A DNA stretch of 64,000 nt from contig OZ025239.1 of NCBI GenBank assembly GCA_964019155.1, positions 94,758,590 to 94,822,589 on the forward strand, written 5' to 3'. Source of the DNA: Osedax fenrisi. Taxonomy: Eukaryota > Annelida > Polychaeta > Sabellida > Siboglinidae. Position numbers and translations under genes: made by a program. Of this stretch, positions 49,991 to 62,684 are shown piece by piece. The number at the start of each line of letters is the position of its first letter. Within the stretch, counting starts at the first letter, position 1. Under the pieces are notes generated by a model. That model did no database searches. It was not told the DNA's origin and worked only from the letters and a program-made list of their open reading frames with translations.

Positions 49991-52900
49991 CTGTATAGGA
50001 GTGTTTCAATGTATTAGTGTATACTATATATATATATATATATATATTTAAATAAGTAAGTTTAATAATTATTATACTATTTGATGAATTATAATAAATT
50101 CCCTTATTATATATTTATTAGATAAATATTGAAGAGTATTCTTATTAGGAACATGTTAAAACATACAAAAAGATAATTAGATAAATTACAATAATTATAT
50201 CATTGGATATTAAACATAATGGCAGTAATAGACAAATGTAATAGATTTCATTGAAATTATAAAAATATATATCATAGGTTGAAATGTCACATGAAATGTA
50301 ATAGATTTCATTGAAATTATAAAAATATATATCATAGGTCGAAATGTCATATGAAATATAATAGATTTCAATGAAATTATAAAAATATATATCATAGGTC
50401 GAAATGTACTAGATTTCATTGAAATTATAAAAATATATATCATAGGTTGAAATGTCACATGAAATGAAATAGATTTCATTGAAATTATAAAAATATATAT
50501 CATAGGTCTAAATGTACTAGATTTCATTGAAATTATAAAAATATATATCATAGGTCGAAATGTCATATGAAATGTAATAGATTTCATTGAAATTATAAAA
50601 ATATATATCATAGGTCGAAATGTCACATGAAATGTACTAGATTTCATTGAAATTATAAAAATATATATCATAGGTCGAAATGTTACATGAAATGTAATAG
50701 ATTTCATTGAAATTATAAAAATATATATCATAGGTCAAAATGTCATATGAAATATAATAGATTTCAATGAAATTATAAAAATATATATCATAGGTCGAAA
50801 TGTACTAGATTTCATTGAAATTATAAAAATATATATCATAGGTCGAAATGTACTAGATTTCATTGAAATTATAAAAATATATATCATAGGTTGAAATGTT
50901 ATATGAAATGTAATAGATTTCATTGAAATTATAAAAATATATATCATAGGTTGAAATGTCACATGAAATGAAATAGATTTCATTGAAATTAAAAATATAT
51001 ATCATAGGTCGAAATGTCATATGAAATGTAATAGATATCATTGAAATTATAAAAATATATATCATAGGTCGAAATGTCACATGAAATGTAATAGATTTCA
51101 TTGAAATTATAAAAATATATATCAGGTCGAAATGTCAATTTTTATATGTATTATTATAAAGTATCTCAATAAGTAAATCAATTTTAATAATTCAAAAGTA
51201 ATTGAATATTACTATAATTGTAAGTGTGAAATTTAGATAAATTGAATCAACAAAAATAATTACAACATTGAAAATTCATATGAACAAACAATTGTCCACA
51301 TAAAACATCTACATATTAGGAATGTCTACATTTTCATTATGGTATACGATATCTATATATGTTATTAAGCGTCATTATGGTATACATTTATTAATATTAT
51401 GGGTTTCAAAATTGTAGGTTTTTTATTACCACAGCCGGTGGATATGTACTATAGCCAGAGATTTCAAAATGTGAGTGCTGGGGGTATAGCTAAAATAATG
51501 AAAACGTTAATTTGATTATATAATAATGTTGTTATTTTTTATAGAGTTATTTTATTTGCATGCAAGAATCGTGTTCTATTTATAGAAATTGACATGTAAA
51601 TAAATAGATGGAAAAAGATGGTTTTGTAAAAAAGTTACTAGTCATTCAATATTTTTATTTATTTTTTATATAATATTATCACAATATTACAAGCTCTCAT
51701 TTATTCTTGATATTATAAATTCTAAAAGTAACCTAAACTATAATAACAATAAGATACAGGAAGTTTTAGTACTAATCTTAATTATATATAATATATATTT
51801 TACATATTATACGTAAAAAATACTAGTAAATTAAGCACAATATTCTATTTTCTTTATTGTTATACTAATTATATGTAATGACAATTTTACCTGTATTTTT
51901 TAGGTATAATATGTAAAATATATATTATATATAATTAAGATTAGTACTAAAACTTCCTGTATCTTATTTTTATTATAGTTTAGGTTACTTTTAGAATTTT
52001 TAATATCAAGAATAAATTAGAGCTTGTAATATTGTGAATATATTATATATAACAATAAATAAAAATATTAAACATTGAATGACTGGTAACGTTTTTTTAC
52101 AAGACCACCTATCTATTTACATGTAAATATCTATAAATAGAACACGAGTCGCGAGTGCAAATAAAATAACTCTACAAAAAATGAACTACAATAATATATA
52201 ACCGAAGTAGCGTTTGCATTATTGTGGCTATAGCCAAGCCCATAGTCCCACCCCCAATACATAGTAACCCGACTGCCTTGATGGATAACATCTACAGGTA
52301 ATGGTGGTAGATATGATACAAATTGTTAATAATACTAGAGGTATTTGTATTCACTATGCACATCTAGCTATCTTAATCGGACATATGTTCAATCATCATG
52401 TTAAAGTCATTGACATCAATATTATTCATTTCGAAATTATCTAAATACATGTATTACACATATTATTATAATTTGAAATATTATTTGATTATAATATAAT
52501 GGTTATATATTAATTATTCTGACAGTAGTATGTATATTTGAATATACATGAACATTTTATGAATAATTAATGATTAAATGCATTACATTGTAACCTCAGT
52601 TTTATTAATAGAATTTTACATGTATTTAAGAGTAGGTACCACCTCTGTTCTATAAATAGATGTGTACATGTATTTAATAGGAAAAATAGTGGTCTACTTA
52701 GAGTTCAACTTTATTTTTTATTTATTCAATACAATATTTACATATGATAAATTTTATATAAATCTATAATAATGGCATTTTGTATAGAATATAAAGGCAA
52801 ATATTTAATATAGATTATGAAAATCAACTAATGAATTATTATTATTTTGAAAATAAAATATTAGATTATAAATATTTTAAATTGTACTGGTTATTAAATT

Positions 52901-53575
52901 AAAAAAATGCATATATTGTGTAATTATATATATTATAAATTATATGAAAATTTAAATTCATTTAATAGCATTATTGAATAAGTTAATAAGCTTTGAATAA
53001 GTGAAATTAATAAAAATAATTATTCTGATTAAATTGATTCTAAAGAAATACAAAATTATTATGAAAATTGTATGAAATATATATATACATATGATAACTT
53101 ATTATGTTATCATTATGTTATTATAAGTAAAGACCCAACTATGAATGCTGATTATTTAAATGTATATATGTACATATATCATTTATTTTAGTTTTTACAA
53201 TTCTAAAAACGATCTTATATTCATTACATTATTATATTTTATTAATTTGTTTAAAATTATTATTATAATAAATTTAAATGATATAATTAAAATGTGTTTA
53301 TTTTATAATTATATTTTATGTAAAAACATGATTTATATATCATTTAAAGATGATATAATTGTTCTATGATATCGGGCTAGGGGGATATGCAATGTAGCCG
53401 GTGAAATCACAAGGGGTGGGAATATAGGCATGGCCAGGGTTGGCAGAAGTAGGGGTTTTTGGGTTTTTTGGGGGTTTTTCATTTTTGTTTTCATTATTAT
53501 TTCTGGGTTTTAGTATATAATTAATTATTATTATTTAATTATTACATTTCAATTAATTTACAAGTAAGTTAATAA

Positions 53576-53616
<41 letters not shown>

Positions 53617-54410
53617 CTGAGGAGTCTATTTATATCTAATATTATTATATGTGATTCAATAAATAAATATTTTTATTAAGTGTATAAATATAATTATATT
53701 TCAAATATATATTAATTATTTATATTTATAAGTATTATATTAATATATATATTTTTCTTTTATATTTTTTTATTTTTAAATTAAAGATAAAGAAAAACCC
53801 CAAAAACCCTAGAAAAACCCCCAAAAACCTCACATATATTTCTTAGATTTGTGGAGTTTTAGTCAACCCTGGGCGTGGCTATATCAAAATACTATAAACC
53901 CTAATTAGATTATATAATATTGTAGATAGTTTTTTTAAAGATTTATTTAATTTATATTATAGTTATTTTATTTGTATGCATGACACGTGTTTATTTAATT
54001 GTTACACGTAAATAGATAGGTGGAAATAGGTGTTCTTTTAAAAAAGTTATTGGTCTCTGAATATTGAATATTTTGTATTAATTATATAGTATATAATATT
54101 CACAACATATAGCTATAATTTATACTTTTTGTTAAAAAATCTAAAATGAACCTAATCTATATTCAAAAGTAAGTCTTAATAATAATCTATGTAATTTATG
54201 ACAATTGTATTAATAGTTTTAAGTTGAGTACATTATTTAAGGGTGTAAAGTAAATAAGGAACTTATAGGTGTATAAATAATGATAAGTATATATAAATAA
54301 TAAGTTTATAAATAATATATATATATAAAAATACATATATAAATACATATATATATATAAATAATAAGTTTATAAATAATATATATATATAATATATGTT
54401 ATACTTATAT

Positions 54411-54467
<57 letters not shown>

Positions 54468-57400
54468 TTATCACTATTAATACACTTAAAAGTTTTTTAT
54501 TTACTTTACAGCCTTAAATAATGTACTCAACTTAAAACTATTAGTAAACTTGTCATAAATTAAATAGATTATTATTAAGACTTACGTTATCTTATTTTTA
54601 ATATAGATTAGGTTCATTTTATTTGATTTGTTAACAAAAAGAATAAATTATAGCTATATGTTGTGACTATATTATACTAAAAAATAATTTAAAATATTCA
54701 ATATTCAGTGACCAGTAGCTTTTTTAAAAGAACACCTATTTCCACCTATCTATTTACGTGTAACAATTAAATAAACACGAGTCACGCATACAAATAAAAT
54801 AACTATAACATAAATTAAATAATATTTTGGTCTAAATGTTATATAATATAAATAGAGATCAAATTAAATTAAATAAATCTTTAAAAAAAAAATCTACAAT
54901 ATTATATAATCGAATTAGCGTTTATATTATTTTTGATATAGCCACGCCTATATTCCCACCCCTTGTGAATTCGCCGGTTACAGTAACTGGTAACCTCGGG
55001 ATATATGTGTTGGTGTGAAAGCAGCTTAATAATTTTAATATTATATACACAAAAACACAAAACACAATTTTGTGTTCTCAATTTCAAATGTTACTTACAG
55101 ATGTCACCTACCCTTAATAAATCATTGATATATTGTATATAATATATGAATTGAATAGAAAAAAGTTTACTCTATTGTTATTTTAAATAACTTATTTAGT
55201 ACATTAAAATTGAGTTATTTTAATTATAATTAATTGATTAAAAAATTAATTAAATATGTCATTTATTATATTATATATATAAAATATGACCATACAAGTT
55301 GCACGATGCAACTGCATTTAATTCATTGTTTTTAAATAATGTAATTTTTATATTAATATGATTACACTGGTACAATAAACAAAACTTCTATTTTATAAAC
55401 TTACTAATTACAAATATTTCGATAATGAACAATACTTGTAACAACATCAAAGTAACACATCTTTAGATATCATTCTTTAATTGAATATAATAATATTTAA
55501 ATATAATGATATCTGAATAATGATTAAATATAATAATATCTCAATAATGATTAAATATAATAATATCTCAATAATTATTAAATATAATGATAACTCAATA
55601 ATGATTAAATATACTAATAGTTTAAATATCATGTGATAAAAGAGTATTGAATTATTCAAAATCTTGTAAATGAGATAACAAATAAATAATATCAGCATAA
55701 TCTACATAATATATTTTTAAAACTATACACTCGTATGAATCATTCGAGGAGATAAATATTGATTTCAGATAAACTTATAGATCAAATAGAAACTAACAAA
55801 TAATTTGTGCAAAAATGAATGAATTATGTGGACACCAGTATTAGTTGTCTTACACACATTTACTTGTATTGGAACATCCTATTATATACAATATAATGTG
55901 TCAGGGTTGTTCGGTTTGTTGACTTTTTTTTGATTTTTGTAAATAAAACTATTGATAAATATATTAATTTCAATAATTTATCATTTAAAATTAGTATAAA
56001 TATTAATAATAGTATATATTATGTATATTATATAAATTATACAATGTATAATTTCAAAAAATATAATAATTATTAATAAAAATTTACTTCAAAAATATAA
56101 AATTATTGATAAATATATTAATTTCAATACTATATTATCATTTAATTTTAGTTTCAATATTATTAATAATATTATAGACTATATTATATAAAGTATAGCA
56201 TTATTAATATAAAAAAATAATAATTTACTAACAAAAATAATATTATTAATTATGGTGATATTTTATATGAAATGCATTCATATTTGATTGAAATAGATAA
56301 AATAATTAGATATAATGTATAGCATATTATATATACAAATTACACTAGACTAATGTTTAGAATATGTTTATATTTATTATAATATAATTATTAATATATT
56401 ATAGAAAATGTTCATATTATTATATATAATGTAAGATATATAATGTATATATATATGTAAGATCAAAGCATTTAGTAAATTATTTACTTGCTCTAAAATT
56501 ATATATTATAACATATATTAATATAATTATATTATGAATGCATTTTTTTTAAATAAAAAATAAAAAATATAATTTGGATAGATTTTACAGAATCCTTGTA
56601 TAAATTATACTATAATGTTTTTAATATAATATACACGAAATATCTAATAATAATCATATATCTATAGAAGTATTTATTACAAATAAAATGCAATATAACA
56701 ATTTATTAATAAATATTATTTAATAAATAAAAAAACCAATATTCTTCACACAAAAAACCAGCAACCCTGATATGTGTATACTACTAGGAAATGTATGCAT
56801 ATACTTCATGATTGTACTAACCCTGAGGGTGTTGTATTCTTTGGGTGGTAGAGAAGGAGGTCTCGTCGGGGGTCGGGTAGGGGGCAGCACTACCACCAAC
56901 GGACTTTCAGTTATCACAATTCCTGTGGTGGGATATGTAGTCGGTGAATTCTATTGATAATTACGCATTATTGAACTGAAATAATTATTAAGTAAACAAA
57001 TATTGCATTAACTATTATTGTATTCTGTATATGAGTATAAACAGATTTAATAAAAATAAATTAAATATAATTAAATTAGACATATATTATAACTTTCCAT
57101 AAATATATATATATATATATACAGTATAAGCATAATATATGTTAATTAATTACATTAATTTAATTTTAGCCACTTTTCTCATAATGAGTAGTAATACCAA
57201 AGATATGTGGTCGCCTATTAATGGGGTTCACGGTCTTTAGATTTCAATGTAATTAGATAGGACTTTTTTTTTTTTGAAAATTCAAAAACTCAAGAAATAA
57301 TTAAGATTTTCACATAATTTAAATTGCATAACATTAAGATATATTGTGTTAATTGTTCTATAGAATTATAAATGATTAGAATAATAGTTTTGAAAATATC

Positions 57401-60400
57401 AACATTTTTAAAAAATAAAATATTTATTTAAAAAATTTAATTATCAATTATTTATAAACTCTACATCTAATCACAAATATTTTCTATAGCTACAATATAC
57501 ATATAATACTAAACATACTTTGAAAATTTGAACAAGTTTAGTCAATTATTCATTGAGAAATAGAAATGTTCATAAAAAAAACTTATATTCTGAGATAATT
57601 GATTTTAAAGATTGACTATATTATTTATCTGCTTTTTGACATTTATTATTATGGTAAAAGTTAGTTTAGCTAATTCTTACAATTTGTATATTATATTTAT
57701 ATAACTTGTATAATTTGTCAGGCTTTTGAAATAAATTGCATCTATATAAATTATTATTATTATATATTATAGTTGCATATGAAAGAATAAAAATATACAA
57801 CAAATAAATTTTATTATAATTATGATTGAATTTTTTTTTATTAGATATTATATAAGTAATCCACTTCCATAATCCTTTGATGAAATTTGCCTTCTTTGTC
57901 TTGCCCGTTTCCCTTCCCTAGATTCTGTCACATGTTTCTTCTTAGAGGCTTTCACTCTTGTAGCATCTCTAGCCGCTGCATCTACCCGTAAAATCTATAA
58001 AATTGAAATATTATAAATATTTTATGATATTATATTCCAAAATAAACACATTTATCTGACGTTTTATAAATAATATATGATAATTTTATATAGTTATATA
58101 ATAGTTATATATTATATATAATATAAAATTAGATTAGCATAAATATAATAAAATCTAATTGCTTTGTTTCAATATTATCAAATTGAAATATTGTAAATAT
58201 ATTATGATATTATATTCCTAAATAAACACATTTATCTGACGTTTTATAAATAATATATGATACTATTATATAGTTATATAATAGTTACATATTATATATA
58301 ATATAAACCTTGATTGTATCTCGATTACGCCTCAAAAGTTGTCGTGTAGTCAATCGACCCATATCAAATAATAATAATAATGAAATGACGCTATCTTATT
58401 ATTATAGAACAAAGCCAACGGCCAATCACTAGCATTTATAAAATGAAACCAACAGATGGCGCTTGTAATAACATATGGCGCTGAAAAACAGTGTTATAAT
58501 ATATGTAAACCGTAATTTTTGCGCCATTTTTTTAATTATTATTTTATTAGAGATAGGTAGTGTTATAAAATTATGTTTTTTTATGCTTTATATATGTTTT
58601 TAACATATGATATTTTGACATATCATACATTATACATGTAGTAATCTATTTTAAAAATAAAATTTTGTTTATAAATTTTTTTATTTTAAAGACCGTGAAT
58701 CCCCTTAAGTCTATATAAATTGTATTATGTCACTTTACCCAACAAATAGGAAATATGGGTATTTAATTATATCATAGATATTAATAATATGTAAAAAGAA
58801 TCCAGATAAACATTAATTTAAAAATCGTATTATTTTATATATTTATTGCAATAGAAATCAAATGTATATATATATTAATAATATTAAATGTATTTAGAAA
58901 TGGGTGCATTATTAACCAACTTAGAATAAAATGCATTTCAAAATATAATTATCAATATCAAATAACAAAATGCTGATAAAATATTCTAAATTATAGCGTC
59001 CCTTATCTTGTGTTTCATTGGTTGATATGATCATGTGATACCGTAGTTATAGCAATGAGTATATAAATAATATATCTAATGTATACAAAGTTTTATTTTT
59101 TTTTAGATCTGCAATATATAAGTCATAAAAAATTATAAAATAACAATTCAGTTAATAATATTAGTATAGTATATAATAATATTAGTTAGGCATGTAGATG
59201 ATTTATGATGATGATTAATAGACTGTTTTCATTGGTAATTTGTTGACAGGTAGTAAATATCATGTAAATATTATTACTTTAAAGTATTATTTTGAAATAA
59301 AACAAAAAAAAATAATAACTAATTGTTACTATTTTACCTGTGCGACACCCACTTAATAAAAATAAAAAAAAACGATACAAGTCATAATAAAATATGACTT
59401 GTATTATACAATTTATTAACATTTACAATGATACTAATTTTATTACAATAGAATCAATATAAAAAAATGTCAATATCTAATAATTCACAAATTATATACT
59501 TATTTACACTTATGCACATACTTATATAAATATATATATATAAATTAATATTTAAATATTTATAATATTAAACATTAAATTAGCTTCTAGGTTAAGTAAT
59601 TATATTTCTAATTGTATATGAAATAAATTGTATGTAAATAACAAAGAAAATTATAAATATAACCAATTCAAAGTGGGTGTGTCTTAATAAATCATTAGAC
59701 AATAAATATAATGTTTGACATTTATTGCTTGATCATGAATATTGGGGTTTGGTATTACTCAGAAAATTAAAAAAATTATTCAAAAATAAAAATTTCAAAA
59801 CGAAATTACATTAATTAATTTAAATTATTAAAAAAGTATAACCAATAAGTTAAAATTAATAAAAATTAAATTAATTATTTCCTAACATATTCTAGCTAGG
59901 AACTGGCTTTTAAATAACTTTATTATTTTATTTATAACTCAAAATATTTGAATATTTATTTATTTACATTATGAATATTAAAAATTAAAATACCAATTAA
60001 AATCTAGCAATTTACCTTACAATTTCTAAAACCTAATGTATATATAAAAAGTGGTGGAAATTTACTTAAATGTTACATATTAAAAATATATATAACAAAA
60101 AATATATAACATTATTGAGGAACATAAATTAATGTACTTTTAAGTAGTATTAATGTAATATATGTAATATTCAAATTAATATTATACTCATTTATAGTAT
60201 TAAATCATAAATAAATGTATAGTATAATTTAGGAGAGCGGAGTGAATAGAAATAAGAGAAATATCAGATGTACATGTACATACGTGGAAGTGAGGGTAGA
60301 GGTATACCGCTACTACTATAGTAGGGGATAGTTAGTACTGACCTAGTAGTTTAATCTTTTGAGTATTTCCGAACACGTCGAAGAACATCCACAGTGGTAG

Positions 60401-61265
60401 ACTGTGATCCACATGCATCAGTGTGCCGATGTAGTAATTGTTCTTAGAGAATCTTATCTCACCTGAAGCACGGTTAACATCATTACATGCGGCTGATTGT
60501 TAATGCTCGAGTAGTTAACACATGTTAATACACATAAACATATTAATATATATATATTAGAAACTCTAGTCATTATTTCAATAAATTTAAATGTGTAATA
60601 TACTCGTATGGTTTATATGATTAAATTTAAGGGTGCAAGCTGGCGTTTGGGATTACCATGTTAATTATAGCTCTAGCTAAAATGCTAAGGATACAAAACT
60701 AATAAAGATAATGAAGTACTTTTTTTTGTATTCAATAAATATTATCCTACTTCATATTATTGATATTTTATAAATAGTATTTATTTAAAATTATGTAAAA
60801 AAAATAGTTTAAAATAGTTGAAATATTTTTTATATATTTTTATTATAAATGTGAAGTTTATTATAATTTATTTTAATAAAATAAAGTATAATACAATATC
60901 CTCCATAATACATATATTATTACATGTTATTTATATACAGTAACAATTTCAGATAATAATATTAATAATCAAAGAAGTAGTAGGCATTTAGGTATGCTTA
61001 CTAAGTGTAAAAAGTAAAAACTTGAGAAAATTACATTCAAAGTTTTTTAAAAATAAATATTATTATCAATTTCATATGATTTTTAATTCGATTGATCTCT
61101 TCATAAAACACTTTATACTGATAGAAATACTCTCATTATCACACAAATAATTTAAAATATTTTACTATGTGATAAAAAGATACTGAACATGGATAATACG
61201 TAATAAAAAAAATTAAAATATTATACATATTTTAACGTCAGCTTGCACCCTTAATATTCAATAGT

Positions 61266-61314
<49 letters not shown>

Positions 61315-62684
61315 AAATACCAGATATATAATTAGGTAGATAGGCATTCACCAATATTTAGTGAAACATATAATGTCCGCCATCATGTGACTGCAATTTT
61401 TATATTTATTTACACTGGGATTTTATTTGTTTATATAGAAATTTGAATGTATTTCAGAGTTGATTATAAATGAAATTAGGATTACAGTAATATCCTACAT
61501 ATAACATATATCTTATAATAATGTAATAGTACATCATATCATTTATATATAGCTATTCTTCACATGGTTCCTACTCACGAGATGGCTGACTAGCTGTTTC
61601 GCTAAATTGCTTAGGCGGATATATACCTAAATGCCTATATACCTGTGGTAAATACACTACTTAAGGGGATATCCAGCTGGGACGACAATTTTGTTGTTTT
61701 TATATGTAAAGATATAGGGAACGCATTACCTCCGTTTATTATGCCAAGTGTTTCTAAAAAAATATTCATTGAATTTAAAAATTTGTTTTTGTTATATTCA
61801 TATCTATAGAGATAATCATAGAAATAAAAAGGATATTCATATCTATAATCATAGAGATAACAAAATTAAAATATATATATTTTACATGTATAACGATAGA
61901 CATTTTTATTATTTGTCACCAATTTCATATCATCAAATACATAATAATTATATTTGTGAATAAAGGCTCTCTGGAATTGTGAATACATATATTATTTATA
62001 TAGAAAAATACATTAGTTAGATTGCTTTAGTACTTTTATCTAACAGCTCATTTATATATGCAAAAATAGCAAATAAAATTATTCAGAATAAACACATTTG
62101 AAATATCAATAAATACTTTCAATAAAATTCAATAAATAAATTATAAAGTAATAAAAATATGCATTCAGCTAATATAAAATCAATATTATAAAGTATTGGT
62201 TTTATGTTTTCTTATCTATATATAAATATTATTTTTATAAATATATACATTAGATATAGAATATTATATACCAATTTATATTAGATTGGAATATAGATTT
62301 CAAAATAAATATTTTATAATAGCGTGCTATAAAATATTCTTTTTATGCTATTTCTAAACTATTGTCATAGATAATGTGTTCACAGTTACTAAATAACATA
62401 TCATTATTCAATAGTACATATTTAAAAAAAAATTATTTTTTGATTATAACTAATTTATCCACGTGGATATCCCCTTAATACGATAGCTAAGTGTGAGGGG
62501 TGTTACCGCTGGTAGTGAAGTAGAAGCTGAGACGATCGCCGACGTTAGGCTGAGTGCTGTTCACGTCCTTGTTGACCACCCAGTACTCCGGCCGGTCCAA
62601 CAGGAAGTCAGAGTCGTCGGGAAGCTCCTGAAGTTTGATGAACGCGGGGTCGCAGGAGGTCATACCGAATGCGAGGCCGCCAAA
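49391..62684 (-). CDS. NEURL1: Neuralized-type E3 ubiquitin ligase, 5' part beyond window
   Basis: Four minus-strand exons, 62684-62507, 60462-60343, 56922-56822 and 49990-49391 (TGA), join in phases 1, 1, 0 to give 332 residues. Order: a neuralized homology repeat (NHR; FGGLAFGMTSCDP, LLDRPEYWVV, then RFSKNNYYIGTLMHVD and PLWMFFDVFG), a Pro/Ser-rich linker, and a C-terminal C3HC4 RING with CSVCLENTVNC, YTCGHMCLCYEC and LCPVCR, ending IKDVIRTFRS like NEURL1. Neuralized proteins ubiquitinate Notch ligands (Delta) to drive their endocytosis at the plasma membrane. The NHR seen is most like NHR2; NHR1 should lie to the right of the window. The gene converges on the cytokine-like gene. The symbol is by family; the exact paralogue is not decided. 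Confidence 0.94.
49991..50238. other. NEURL intron, no feature
   Basis: A/T-rich, with a short (AT)n run near 50028-50047. Confidence 0.6.
50239..51128. repeat. 60/48-bp minisatellite
   Basis: About 16 tandem units in two length classes: 60 bp, and 48 bp lacking a 12-bp TCACATGAAATG-type block. Shared core is TTCATTGAAATTATAAAAAT followed by ATATATCATAGGTCGAAATG. Repeated minus-strand frames (PMIYIFIISMKS) are artefacts. Confidence 0.95.
51420..52290. mobile_element. Long-palindrome element, copy 1
   Basis: Left arm (about 51545-51840) and right arm (about 51900-52190) are inverted copies over some 300 bp: ACAAGCTCT..AGGAAGTTTTAGTACTAATC and complement. The ends carry GCCGGTGGATATG and GGCTATAGCC-type sequences. 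Noncoding foldback element in the large NEURL intron. Confidence 0.75.
52291..53374. other. NEURL intron, A/T-rich
   Basis: ATGTGTACATGTATTTAATA-like strings near 52617 and 52665 hint at an eroded foldback; nothing else supported. Confidence 0.5.
53375..54995. mobile_element. Long-palindrome element, copy 2, with nested insert
   Basis: Same family as copy 1 (shared GTAAATAGATAGGTGGAAAT and AAAAAAGTTA segments). The left end GCCGGTGAAATCACAAGGGG pairs with the right end CCCCTTGTGAATTCGCCGG. The left arm is split by a 437-bp hAT-type insert at 53435. The centre has (AT)n at 54417-54466. Confidence 0.8.
53435..53871. mobile_element. hAT-type MITE nested in palindromic element
   Basis: Ends CAGGGTTG and CAACCCTG, flanked by 8-bp target duplications GGCATGGC and GGCGTGGC. 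The opposite arm of the host palindrome shows the uninterrupted site GGCGTGGC, which confirms the insertion. 8-bp duplications and CAGGG termini are hAT hallmarks. Noncoding. Confidence 0.88.
54996..55901. other. NEURL intron with short tandem repeat
   Basis: About four 30-bp units of AATAATATCTCAATAATGAT-type lie at 55485-55620; otherwise A/T-rich. Confidence 0.6.
55902..56769. mobile_element. hAT-type MITE, second copy
   Basis: Ends CAGGGTTG and CAACCCTG, with flanks TAATGTGT and ATATGTGT (6 of 8 match). 868 bp, A/T-rich, noncoding, with an internal repeat of ATTGATAAATATATTAATTT. Confidence 0.75.
56822..56922 (-). CDS. NEURL1: NEURL proline-rich linker exon
   Basis: 101 bp from CCACCACAG to AGG|GTTAGT, reading GIVITESPLVVVLPPTRPP and ending EYNTLR. 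It was needed to reconcile phase 1 of the NHR exon with phase 0 of the RING exon and fits both exactly. A hAT-type MITE ends 53 bp away, in the intron. Confidence 0.8.
57848..58362 (-). CDS. Small basic protein inside TTAA element, two exons
   Basis: Exon one, 58362-58309, reads MGRLTTRQLLRRNRDTIK up to AAG|GTTTAT. Exon two, 57994-57848, starts after TTTTATAG, reads ILRVDAAARDATRVKASKKK, is rich in Arg and Lys (GKRARQRRQ), ends KDYGSGLLI and stops with TAA. Both are phase 0; the joined product is 66 residues, highly basic, likely nucleic-acid binding or a transposase remnant (inference). The 314-bp intron contains a tandem duplication (about 58006-58133 and 58183-58310). No family recognised. 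Confidence 0.5.
58449..58465 (+). promoter_or_regulatory. CTCF-like site in transposon
   Basis: CCAACAGATGGCGCTTG, one mismatch from the CTCF core, upstream of the small ORF; a second ATGGCGCTG follows at about 58475. Carried by the TTAA element. Confidence 0.3.
59344..59683. mobile_element. Possible MITE with GACACCCACTT ends
   Basis: GACACCCACTTAATA on the left and AAGTGGGTGTGTC on the right are inverted, 340 bp apart. Inside is a GATACAAGTCATA hairpin. Target duplication not clear. Confidence 0.5.
60343..60462 (-). CDS. NEURL1: NEURL NHR exon, second half
   Basis: 120 bp reading EIRFSKNNYYIGTLMHVDHS and PLWMFFDVFGNTQKIKLL, the C-terminal half of an NHR repeat. Acceptor GCTTCAG, donor G|GTCAGT. 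Confidence 0.93.
60631..61250. mobile_element. TTAA-flanked MITE
   Basis: GGGTGCAAGCTGGCG and CGTCAGCTTGCACCC ends, flanked by TTAA at 60627-60630 and 61251-61254. 620 bp, noncoding. Confidence 0.88.
61271..61313. repeat. (AT)n(GT)n microsatellite
   Basis: Alternating AT followed by a short GT run. Confidence 0.9.
61665..62474. mobile_element. TTAA-flanked MITE next to NEURL splice donor
   Basis: GGGGATATCCAGCTGG on the left and CCACGTGGATATCCCC on the right, flanked by TTAA at 61661-61664 and 62475-62478. 810 bp, noncoding; a 71-codon frame inside is A/T-rich and not accepted. Confidence 0.87.
62507..62684 (-). CDS. NEURL1: NEURL NHR exon, first half
   Basis: 178 bp reading FGGLAFGMTSCDPAFIKLQE, then LLDRPEYWVVNKDVN and GDRLSFYFTTS. 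Acceptor TTCACAG, donor G|GTAACA. A TTAA-flanked element sits about 30 bp past the donor. Confidence 0.94.

Larger units (their letters stand above)
57222..58704 (-). mobile_element. TTAA-flanked element carrying a spliced small ORF
   Basis: Inverted ends GGGGTTCACGGTCTTTA and TAAAGACCGTGAATCCCC lie between TTAA at 57218-57221 and 58705-58708 (one extra T at the left). TTAA target sites are used by piggyBac and Kolobok superfamilies. Unlike its neighbours it holds a coding-like segment on the minus strand. Confidence 0.82.

Noticed and set aside
50210..51101. Repeated minus-strand frames reading PMIYIFIISMKS
   Set aside because: Translation of the 60/48-bp minisatellite.
53160..53369. 69-codon frame rich in Ile, Tyr and Phe
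   Set aside because: A/T-rich intron translation with no recognisable motif.
61748..61963. 71-codon plus-strand frame
   Set aside because: Lies wholly inside a TTAA-flanked MITE and is Tyr/Ile/Asn-rich A/T translation.
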